Assembly: GCA_036023115.1 (NCBI GenBank)
Contig: JAYKKT010000086.1
Coordinates: 9,501,501-9,565,500 of the forward strand
Origin: Brasenia schreberi
Taxonomy: Eukaryota; Streptophyta; Magnoliopsida; Nymphaeales; Cabombaceae
Direction of reading: 5' to 3'
Length of the DNA stretch: 64,000 bases
A model generated the notes under the pieces. It was given only the letters and a program-made list of their open reading frames with translations, was not told the origin of the DNA and did no database searches. Position 1 is the stretch's first letter, and every line of letters begins with the position of its first letter. The translations under genes and the position numbers were made by a program. This document shows positions 10,579 through 19,653 of this stretch, piece after piece.

Positions 10579-12104
10579 GGGATGGGTAGGTCGGTTAGGG
10601 CTGGGTTTGGGGTAGTGGTTAGGTGGTTTAGGTAGGGTGGTATGATGATAAGGTGGGCTGGAAAGGGTAGGGCCAGATATTTTAGATACAAGTGGTTTGG
10701 GTAGGTTGTGGGCTAGGGGTGGTTTAGGGGTTTAGGGTTTGGTTAGGTGGGTGGGTTCTAGGGTGAGGTTTAGTGAGCTAGGTTAGGTGATTAGGCTAGG
10801 ATTAGGCTAGGTTTAGGGAAATTAACCTAGGTTTAGGGAAGGATTAGGGAAGTGGGTTAGGTGATTAGGTTGGGATTAGGCCGGGATTAGGGAGGTAGGT
10901 TAGGTGATTAGGCTCAGATTAGGGGCAGATTAGGGTGGAAGGCTAGGATTAGGTATTTTGGGTTAGGTTTAGGTGAAGGAGCTCCCTTTGCATGGCCCAT
11001 AGACCTTAACCACATCATGTTGGTGCAACCCTAGGTTAGGTTTTGGCTAATTACAAGCTTAAACCCACTCAATTAGGCTAACCCACATGATTAACCCCAA
11101 CTTGACACACAAGTCAAGCTTAATTACAACCACACTTAATCTTATCCACCCCCACTCTCTCTCATGCCCATAATCCCACGTGAAATTCAAGTGGGACCCA
11201 CCTCCATTTATGAGAAGGTGATGTGGGCCATGAATATGGATATTGGATTGGATTTTTGAATCCAAATCCAAATCCAAGTCCATACATGGGTTTGGATTGG
11301 GATCTGGATATATATGGTCCATATCTGATCCAAACTGAACTTTGACTCCTTCGAGCTGTGTTTGAAACGAACGATTTGTGCGGGGCCTGACAGCATCAGT
11401 GCTCCGTCTGCGTTGGGTCTTCGCCAACATGATCGTCCGCCTCTGTTTTCGCCTTCCGGAGATGACTTCAAATGATGTTTTGATGATAATAGGGTCTTGG
11501 ATGTTCGAGATCCTGGGGGTGGATTTGATACGAGAGTTGCTGTGCCGGGCTCGACATGTGCTTCGGTTCCGGGCTCTCTTTGGCTTTCCTGGTCCTGTCT
11601 GGATGAGGCCAAGCTGCTTCAGGGTTTCAAAACATGTTTTAAAAAGGTTTTTAAAAGCCATATTGTATATTTTTGAAATATAAAGTTCAAAACATATGTA
11701 CAGGGTTGTCTGGAAGGCCCCTGGGTTTCCAAACTCAAAATAGCCCTTTGGGGCTGCTTTTGCAAAACCAGATGAAATTGAGAAATTCGTGGGATTTCGG
11801 GGTGTTTACACCTATGTTGTTCGATGTTCGATTTTTCAAAGTCTATTTATAAAAGGGAAAGCCACTTTTAGCCTCAATCCTAAGGATCTCGAGCTCTTCG
11901 TGTTTTCCTTTGCTTGAGTCTTGACACTCGCTAATCTAGCGAAGGTTTTATAAGAAAACAAGCTATATTTGAAAATTCCTACGCCTCGAAACGTTGAATT
12001 CTCAAACAAAATGAAATTCAAGTAAGTAAATCCTATTTTTACTTTAGGATTCCTCGAAATAAACCATGTGTTGTTTGGGATAAGCCAGGGGGTGGGAAAG
12101 AGAT

Positions 12105-12134
12105 ACCACGGTCCCTTCTGAAGCGTCCCGTGGT
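12105..12134 (-). other. Conserved 3' UTR palindrome, TE2 copy
   Basis: Arms ACCACGG / CCGTGGT with the CTTC/GAAG core, in the same position relative to the integrase stop as in TE1 and TE4. Confidence 0.6.
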
Positions 12135-12631
12135 TTGAGGCATAGAAGGCGGAAAACTGCTCTTTTTGAGCTTTTTGGCCTTTTTTCCTTTTTTTCATAA
12201 AGGGTCTCCCTTTGGGAGTATTTTTTCTTTAATCCCTCTTTTCCATAAAAGAATCAATTTTTTTTTTATTCATGTTTCTTTCTTTGGGAAAGAGATTTTG
12301 GCGGGGATTTCCGTCTGCTTTTGGCCATATTTTCCTTTTGGAAGGAGAAGAGAAGAGGGGAGGACTTATCCCAAGGTTATACTCGATCCATTCCAGATCA
12401 GCCTATTTAGAAATAGCACGTACTACTTGCAAGTATCTTGCTATATTGAACTAGGCATTTCTTTGTAAGAAGAAGGATTTTGAAATGTAACCGCATATTT
12501 GGAAAACTCTACTCTTTCACAAGTGCGAATTCTCTTGCTCAGGGTCACACAATTCGCCTTTGAACCTTACTTTCGAAGTTTCAAAGCAGCTATCCCTAAG
12601 GATTTTCGAAAATGGGAATTTAACCAAAATC

Positions 12632-14782
12632 CTACACATAATACTTCTTTAAGTATTGAATATTGATAGGATCTGCTAAATTCCTACCTTCGACATCGAT
12701 CAACCAATAGGAGTTGTTCGTGGTGGTTGCACGCACAACATAGGGTCCATCCCACTTGGGGCGCCACTTTCCAAGTGGATGTGGGCCACGATAGTGGATG
12801 ATTTTTAAAACCAGATCTCCCACTTCAAAGTGGCGAGGTCTCATATGTTTGTCATAGTGTCGGGCTATCCTTTGTCTATATGCATGAGCATGATCCATAG
12901 AAAGGAGTCGCCTTTCATCTAACAAATCTAGTTCGGCAGTCCTAGCATGCTGAAGCATCTCTAAGGGGAGGTCAAGTGCAATGTATGTATGGAATGAATG
13001 CAATTGTCTATGAATGGGAAGAATGGCATTTGTGCCATATACCAACTCAAATGGCGTGGCATTTGTGGGAGTCCGGATGGAAGTCCTATAAGCCCATAAG
13101 GCTTCATACAGCTTCTCGTGCCACGTCCTACCCTTCTCTAAAGTCTTCTCAATTATGCTAATGAGAGTCTTATTCGTGGCTTCGGCTTGGCCCTTGCCTT
13201 GAGGGTAGTAGGGCGAGGAGAAGTGGTGAGTTATGCCATAAGTGTTGCACAACTTAACCATCCGCTCGTTTTTGAATGGGGTGCCATTATCAGACATAAG
13301 GTCTCTTCGAACTCCAAATCGAGCCAAGATATTCCTCCTAATGAAAGCCACCACATGTTGCCCCTATACGTTGGTTAGGGAGATGGCTTCAACCCACTTG
13401 GAGAAGTACTCAGTGGCTGCTAAAATGAACCTATGCCCATTCAATGCCTTTGGAAATATCGGGCCTACAATATCAAACACCCACATGGTAAATGGCTAGG
13501 GGCTGACCACGGAATGTAATGAAGATGATGGGATATGAATGGCGTGCCCATGCACTTGACATGGATGACACTTCCTAACATGATCGTGGCAATCCTTTTT
13601 CAGGGTGGACCAAAAATAGCCCGCTCTAAGTATTTTCATCGCCATCATGTTGGCATTAACATGACCTCCACATTCTCCATCGTGGAATTCATGCATAACA
13701 ATCCTAGCCTCCTCTAGGTCGACACATCTTAGTAAGATGCCGGTAAAACTTTTTTTATACAAAACCCCACCCATAATCGTGTATCGGGTAGAAATTTTCC
13801 GGATGAATGCCTTATCTTTGGATGTGGCATCCTCAGTGAATCCCCCATTTTCTAGAAAACATTTGATGTCATAGAACCAAGGTTTTTCAACAGAATCTAG
13901 ATTATTTTGGCAAATATCCAAATCGTGTGTGGATGGAGTGGGTGCATGCCATATCTCTAAGGATCGGGTTCCCAAAGAGGGATCGACCTTTAGGGCTGAA
14001 CCCAAGGAGGAGAGGGCATCGGCAATGTCATTATCCTCTCTTCCTACGTGGGTGAGTCTACACGATTGGAATGACTCAACCAATCGAGTGGCCAACTCGT
14101 GATATGGGAGAAGTTTTTCATTTCACACTTGCCAAATTTTCAAAACATGGTTTATAACAAGGAGTGAATCTCCCAAGACCTCGATGCATGATGTCCCTAG
14201 AGTTTTCGAAGTCCTTAAGCCTTGTATGAGTGCTTCATACTCAGCTATGTTGTTGAAACATTCGAAATCTAGGCAAATTGCTATGGGGATTTCACCCTTT
14301 TCAGAGGATATGAGGATGACCCCAGCACCAGCCCCTCGTTGGTTTCGTGCCCCATCGAAGTGCATCTTCCACACTTGGTTTTCGAAAGAGTTTGCCAAAA
14401 TGTGGTTTTGAAATTGGTTTTGCAATATGCCTTCATCAGGCATTTCACTAAGTGTGGGATATGAATCCTCTAGGGGGAACTCAGCCACGTAGTCACCTAG
14501 GGCTTGCCCCTTAATGGAGATCTGATGATGGTATTTCAGGTCATACTCCATTAGAAGGAGTTGCCATTTGCCCAATCTACCAGTGAGAATGGGTTTTTCA
14601 AACAAATGCTTGATTGGATCAAGCTTGGACACTATCCAGATCTCATGATCTAGGAAATAGTGTCGAAATTTCTGGCAGGCCCAAACTAGGGCCAAGCACG
14701 TCTTCTCCATGGCTTGGTAATTCCTTTCGTAAGCCAAGAGAGTTTTCGAAATATAATAGATGGCATACTCCTTGTGGGTGTT
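12632..14782 (-). pseudogene. TE2 pol fragment: RNase H end, archaeal-type RNase H, integrase
   Basis: The integrase C-terminal half is open at 12632-13354, with DNGTPFKN, an NGQAEATNKT equivalent (GKGQAEA here) and the GPY module (WDGPYVV). The zinc-finger half and second-RNase-H end are open at 13496-14095. The rest of the second RNase H (KMHFDGARNQRGAGAGVIL) and first RNase H tail are at 14123-14737. Breaks: a TGA near 14120 in the WQVRNEKL region, TGG to TAG at 13496-13498 just before the catalytic core, and a TAG near 13365 in the segment equivalent to NVMGQHVVAF. Upstream domains are absent because TE3 interrupts. Confidence 0.88.
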
Positions 14783-16115
14783 TGTAGACGCCGAAAATCC
14801 CCGCTTCTGGTTCTTAAGCCTAAAGCAAATCTTTTCGTGTGTCTAAGTCCTATTTAAGCAAAAGGGCATGCCAGCTAGCTTGCTTAAGCTAGCGAAGAGA
14901 TATTTTGAAATTTGACTCCTAACGTGGCGACTGTGAGCAAGCAAGCTCTTTTCGTCGCAGACCTTCTTGCATCGATGTGCAAGGGTCAGTCTGTACGCTT
15001 AGAAAATCGAGTTTTTGACATGATAACCTATGGAAAATGTTTAAGGTGTTCGATTCGGGCTGTTTTTGTATGGTTTTCAAGTTTTATTTCACGTGGATTT
15101 GCACGTGCCTATGTCTTTCTTTTTTATCCCTTTTCGGGCCAACTAGGTGTGTGTTATGAACACGTGACCTAAGTGGGGCGACTTTGAGCGGGAGTGTGGG
15201 GTTTGCTTTGATGCAATATGCGTCCTAACTCGTGGTATGGCGTATATGCAATGCAAACTCACGCAACTCCAAAGGGAAAACCCGAATTGGAAGACAATAC
15301 AAAAGGGAAATGACTTAATGTAAATTACAAAAGGGAAATATGCTATATCTTAAGAGTGGAAAGGCTCAATTGTGCAAGTCTGTGCCGTGTATATATGTAA
15401 AGACTACGCACACTACTGAACCTTAAAACCTAAATCTTAAAGGCATAGCCGAAAGGGAAATACTTATAATATATATGGGCCCGAAGGTCGCCAACGTGTT
15501 GCGTGGGTGTTGTGTTGTATATTGAAAGACAACTCACACGACTTAAATGAAACCCAAATATAAATTGCAATATGGCCTTAACTAAGGTTTTGGGAGTAAG
15601 AGAGAAAGCTCAATGTGTGAGAGTGTAGAATTGAAGTACTACGCACACGACATGAAATTAAACCCAAATATAAATTGCAATGGGCCTTGACTAAGGTCTT
15701 GGGAGTAAGAGCGAAAGCTCAATGTGTGTGAGTGTAAAATTGAAATACTACACACACGACTTGAAGTAAAACACCCCCAAAACGAAATTGTAATAGGCCC
15801 TTACTTGGGTCTTGAAAATAAGAGCGAAAGCTCAATGTGTGTGAGTGTGAAAATTGAAAGACAACACACACAACTTAAGCAAAACCCCACGTAACTTAAA
15901 TTATATAAGTAAGTCTATATCTTAAGGGCTGATTAGGCCCATGTGTGTGTCAAAATCTTGTGCAGCTAAGAGTGAGATAGGCTCAAGTGCACGTGTGTGT
16001 GGGTGTGCCAAACCACGTTATTACAAGCAGTGGGAGACAATGCTCCGTTATTATAACCCTGTATCAAATTTAATTCAGCTTGAGCAAGTCTATAAACAAG
16101 GACCGAGTTAGGCAC
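14783..16115 (-). repeat. TE3 3' LTR, U5-side portion
   Basis: It contains the U5 stem-loop at 14966-14983 (one inner pair lost), the GCTAGC-type hairpin near 14876-14895, the LTR tandem repeats (about 15530-15860) and the poly(A)-region hairpin near 16030. It ends in GGCAC (16111-16115), the TE4 target duplication. Confidence 0.88.
16111..16115. repeat. TE4 target-site duplication, left copy
   Basis: GGCAC, repeated at 30823-30827. Joining the flanks restores a TE3 LTR colinear with the TE5 LTR. Confidence 0.88.
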
Positions 16116-17295
16116 CGTAAACACCCCGAAATCCCACGAATTCCTCGAAACAACTTGGTTTTGTAAAAGCAGCCCCAAAGGGCTATTTTGAGTTTGGAAA
16201 CCCAAGAGCGTTCCAGACAACCCTGTACATATGTTTTGAACTCTGTATTTCAAAAATATATAATATGGCTTTTAAAACCTTTTTAAAACATGTTTTGAGA
16301 CCCCGAAGCAGCTTCGACCTAATCCAGACAGGACAAGGAGAGCTAAGGAGAGCCCGGAACCGGAGCACATGTCGAGCCCGACACAACAACTCTCATATCA
16401 AATCCACACCCCCAGGATCTCGAACGTCCAAGACCCTATCATCATCAAAACATTATTTGAAGTCATCTCCGGAAGGCGAAAATAGAGGCAGACGATCATG
16501 TTGGCGAAGACCCAACGTAGACGGAGCACTGATGCTGTCAGGCCCCGCACAAACCGTTTGTTTCGAACACAGCTCGAAGGAGTCAGAGTTCAGTTTGGAT
16601 TCGGATTTGGATTCAAAAATCCAATCCAATATCCATATGCATGGCCCACATCACCTTCTCATAAATGGAGGTGGGGCCCACTTGAATTTCACGTGGGATT
16701 ATGGGCATGAGAGAGAGTGGGGGTGGATAAGATCAAAGAGTGTTGTAATTAAGATTGACTTGTGTGTCAAGTTTGGGGTTAATCATGTGGGTTAGCCTAA
16801 TTAAGTGGGTTTAAGCTTGTAATTAGCCAAAACCTAACCTAGGGCTGCACCAACATGATGTGGTTAAGGTCTATGGGCCATGCAAAGGGAGCTCCTTCGC
16901 CTAAACCTAACCAAAAATACCAAATCCTAGCCTTCCACCTTAATCCGCCCCTAATCTGAGCCTAATCACCTAACCTACTTCCCTAATCCCGACCTAATCC
17001 CAACCTAATCACCTAACCCACTTCCCTAATCCTTCCCTAAACCTAGGTTAATTACCCTAAACCTAGCCTAATCCTAGCCTAATCACCTAACCTAGCTCAC
17101 TAAACCTCACCCTAGAACCAACCCACCTAACTAAACCCTAAACCTCTAAACCACCCCTAGCCCACAACCTACCCAAACCACTTGTATCTAAAATATCTGG
17201 CCCTACCCTTTCCAGCCCACCTTATCATCATACCACCCTACCTAAACCACCTAACCACTACCCCAAACCCAGTCCTAACCGACCTAACCCAGCCC

Positions 17296-17303
17296 TATAT
17301 AAA
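17296..17303 (+). promoter_or_regulatory. TATA box, TE4 5' LTR
   Basis: TATATAAA, followed by a run of C, TT and a run of G able to form a short hairpin near the expected RNA start. Repeated at 28715-28722 in the 3' LTR. Confidence 0.78.
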
Positions 17304-18234
17304 CCCCCCCCCCTTGGGGGCAGGTTTCATCACCTAGCAGCCCACCCATTCCCAGCCGGGTCCTCTACTTCCCCAAGTCCAGTCGAATCCCACCTGCTCC
17401 ACCTACTCCACATCCCACCACCGCCTGCTCCACATCCCGCCACCACCTACACCACTGCCTTTCAGCCGAACGCGACCACCATCGCCACTATCATCCGGCT
17501 GATTCCCTTTCACCCGCCACCACTTCTTCACTCGGTAAGTACCCTACATCTTGCCTTACTCCTTCTTCACTCCCTCTCCACTCTCAGCCACCTAATCCAC
17601 TCCCCTATCACCCTAACATCAGCAATTCCACTCGCTGCCACCCTTCTCACTCAGCCGAACCCACAGCTCCCTAACTACCCATCACCACCTAGCCCTTTTA
17701 GTCCCATTCGGCCACCCTATCCGACTCCCTAAAACCTACCCACATCACCCCAAGACACCTACCATACCCACTACCACCTGGTCCCATCTCCAAGCTAGCT
17801 CCCTTCCCTTACACCACTCCTAGCCGCCCTAGCAGCCCACCACCACCAAACTCCCCTAGTCGGCCACTCCAACCGACTGTTGCTCCTTCGCTTGGCCAGC
17901 AACCCGCCAACCTTAGTTGCCCCATTAGGTCTTCCTTTGAGCTTCCCTTAGTGCCATACTCCCTTAGTGACCCTACTTAGGTCCTTTAACCCAATACACC
18001 AAAAAAACAGCCCATCTCTAGTAGCAGGCCACCTTCAAGGCGCCTCTTCCGCGCACCAAGGACCTCCGGCCAGCACCTCCTCTTGCCGTTCAACCTCGTG
18101 GAGCTCCCTTTTGCAGCCCAAGGCGAAGGCCAAGCCCATGCTCAAGCAAGGCATCTTCGGACCAGCTATTAGTAAGTGCCTAACTCAGTCTTTAGTTGTA
18201 TACTTGCTTGAGATTCAATTCGATACGGGGTTGT

Positions 18235-18254
18235 AATAAAGGAGCATAGTCTCC
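18235..18254 (+). terminator. Candidate poly(A) signal and hairpin, TE4 5' LTR
   Basis: AATAAA (18235-18240) is followed at once by GGAGCATAGTCTCC and a C-run, then a second TTGTAATAA. The same in the 3' LTR begins at 29653. The distance of about 940 bases from the TATA box would give an R region of roughly 0.9 kb; that length is inference. Confidence 0.55.
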
Positions 18255-18410
18255 CCCCACTTGTAATAACATGGCTTGGCACACCCACACACGTGCACTC
18301 TCTTAGTTGTGCACGATTTTGAACACACACTGGCCTAATCAACCCCTAATACATAAGTATATACATATACTTTCATTTTGTAGGGTTTTGCTTAAGTTGG
18401 GTGTGTTGTC

Positions 18411-18900
18411 TTTCAATTCAAGCACTCACACACATTGAGCCTTCGCTCTTATTTGAAAGACCCAAGTAAGGGCCGACCTATACTATTTGGGTTTCATTTC
18501 ATGTCGTGTGTGTAAGTCTTTCAATTCAAGCACTCACACACATTGAGCCTTCGCTCTTATTTGAAAGACCCAAGTAAGGGCCGACCTATACTATTTGGGT
18601 TTCATTTCATGTCGTGTGTGTAAGTCTTTCAATTCAAGCACTCACACACATTGAGCCTTCGCTCTTATTTGAAAGACCCAAGTAAGGGCCGTGTTATACT
18701 ATTTGGGTTTAATTTCATGTTGTGTGCGTAGTACTTCAATTCAAGCACTCACACACATTGAGCTTTCGCTCTTATTCCCAAGACCTTAATCAAGGCCATA
18801 CTGCAAGTTATATTTGGGTTTAATTTCATGTCGTGTGTGTAAGTCTTTCAATTCAAGCACGCACCCACATTGAGCCTTCGCTCTTATTTGCAAGACCCGA
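18411..18900 (+). repeat. TE4 5' LTR tandem repeats
   Basis: Units of about 105-115 bp carrying GAGCCTTCGCTCTTATTTG and GGGCCGACCTATACTATTTG. Two nearly identical units at 18421-18640 correspond to one in the 3' LTR (29840-29940). Confidence 0.88.
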
Positions 18901-19307
18901 GTAAGGGCGCATATACATACTCTATATACATATCTCCCTTCGGCATTTACATTTCAAGTCATTTCCCTTCAGTTATTTCCCTTCGGTTATTTCCCTTTGG
19001 CATTGTCTTTACATTTCGAGTTTTCCCTTTGGAGTAGCATGAGTTTGCATTGCATCTACGCCATACCACGAGGTAGGACGCATATTGCATCAAAGCAAGC
19101 CCCGCTCGAATTCGCCCATGTAGTGGAGTGTTCATAACACACAAACTAGGTGGCCCATAAAGGGATAAAAGGAAAGACTTAGGCACGTGCAAATCCACGT
19201 GATCTAAAATCTGCAATCGCATCTAAAAGACCTGAAATTGACACCTCGAACTACTTCGTAGGTTTTCTATCCCAAAACTCGATTTTTGTAAAGCGTACAG
19301 ACTGACC

Positions 19308-19325
19308 CTTGCGCATTGGTGCAAG
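19308..19325 (+). other. TE4 U5 stem-loop 1
   Basis: CTTGCGC / GTGCAAG arms around ATTG, with one G-T (G-U in RNA) pair. The 3' LTR copy is at 30618-30635. TE1 has A-T and TE6 G-C at the wobble position, which keeps the stem. Confidence 0.7.
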
Positions 19326-19396
19326 AAGATCTGCGACGACAAGAGCTCACTTGCTCACAGTCACCACGATTAGAAGTCAGTTTAAAATACATCTTC

Positions 19397-19426
19397 GCTA
19401 GCTTAGGAAAGCTAGCTGGCACGCCC
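19397..19426 (+). other. TE4 U5 stem-loop 2 and primer-site-like echo
   Basis: GCTAGCTTA / AAAGCTAGC arms (19397-19416; perfect in the 3' LTR at 30704-30723), followed directly by TGGCACGCCC (19417-19426). Those ten bases equal the start of the primer site 101 bases downstream. Confidence 0.7.
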
Positions 19427-19517
19427 TGTTTGCATAAATAGGCCTTAGACACACGAGAGGATCCGCTCCGAGTCCTTAAAAGGTGACAAGGAGGGATTTT
19501 CGCGCGTCTACGGGGAT

Positions 19518-19535
19518 TGGCACGCCCGGTGGGAC
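19518..19535 (+). other. TE4 primer binding site
   Basis: TGGCACGCCCGGTGGGAC, identical to TE1, TE6 and TE9. Five bases (GGGAT) separate it from the LTR edge. Confidence 0.92.
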
Positions 19536-19653
19536 GTGAGCCTTTCAAAAATCAAGTTTTTAAGTAGAAGTCTTGCGAAAATTTTGTAAAAGGTGTCATT
19601 TTAACTTGTTTTCTTTGCTTGTACTTAGGACATTTTGAAAAAGCTTGAAAAGC

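Larger units (their letters stand above)
1..11810 (-). mobile_element. TE1: autonomous-type Ty3/gypsy Tat-lineage LTR retrotransposon, truncated by window edge
   Basis: Reading right to left it has a 5' LTR (8241-11810), a primer binding site (8218-8235), gag-protease (5229-8099), pol (1450-5203) and a 3' UTR. The 3' polypurine tract and 3' LTR are left of the window; by comparison with TE4 the window starts about 240 bases before the tract. The two RNase H domains and the absence of a chromodomain place it in the Tat branch. It is inserted into the 3' UTR of TE2: sequence right of 11810 resumes UTR matching its own positions near 100. The first five flanking bases are CCTAT; the matching target duplication is outside the window. 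Confidence 0.93.
8241..11810 (-). repeat. TE1 5' LTR (about 3.57 kb)
   Basis: It ends at 11810 in the family U3 start (TGTAAACACC on the minus strand) and at 8241 next to the primer site. Its U5 edge reads TCTACG rather than the TCTACA of other copies. From U3 to U5: a conserved start, a U3 palindrome (degenerate here, near 11300), a telomere-like TTAGG-rich tract (about 10680-10980), a TATA box (10571-10578), a proline-rich-looking GC region without conserved coding, a poly(A)-region hairpin, 100-110-bp tandem repeats, then two U5 stem-loops. Confidence 0.93.
11811..14782 (-). mobile_element. TE2: internal remnant of an autonomous-type element (3' UTR to RNase H)
   Basis: Sequence from 11811 matches the TE1/TE4 3' UTR, followed rightward (upstream in the element) by integrase, the second RNase H and the end of the first RNase H. 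It stops abruptly at 14782 inside the codons for KEYAIYYISKTL, where the TE3 LTR begins. Its 3' LTR is left of TE1 and its 5' part is right of the window. Confidence 0.88.
16116..19512 (+). repeat. TE4 5' LTR (about 3.4 kb)
   Basis: Starts CGTAAACACC (first base changed from T) and ends TCTACG. Relative to the 3' LTR it lacks about 55 bases around 16600 (part of the ATCCAA-rich U3 region with the palindrome) and has one extra unit in the tandem repeats near 18430-18640. It contains a telobox-like AAACCCTAAA (17133-17142), TATA box, candidate poly(A) signal and both U5 hairpins. Confidence 0.95.

Noticed and set aside
10167..10635. Long proline-rich or glycine-rich frames on both strands of the LTRs
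   Set aside because: Low-complexity GC-skewed sequence gives open frames in several registers; the frames are not conserved between LTRs and carry no domain.
10680..10980. Interstitial telomere or chromosome end
   Set aside because: The repeats are degenerate, of mixed period, and recur at the same place in every autonomous-family LTR, so they are part of the LTR.
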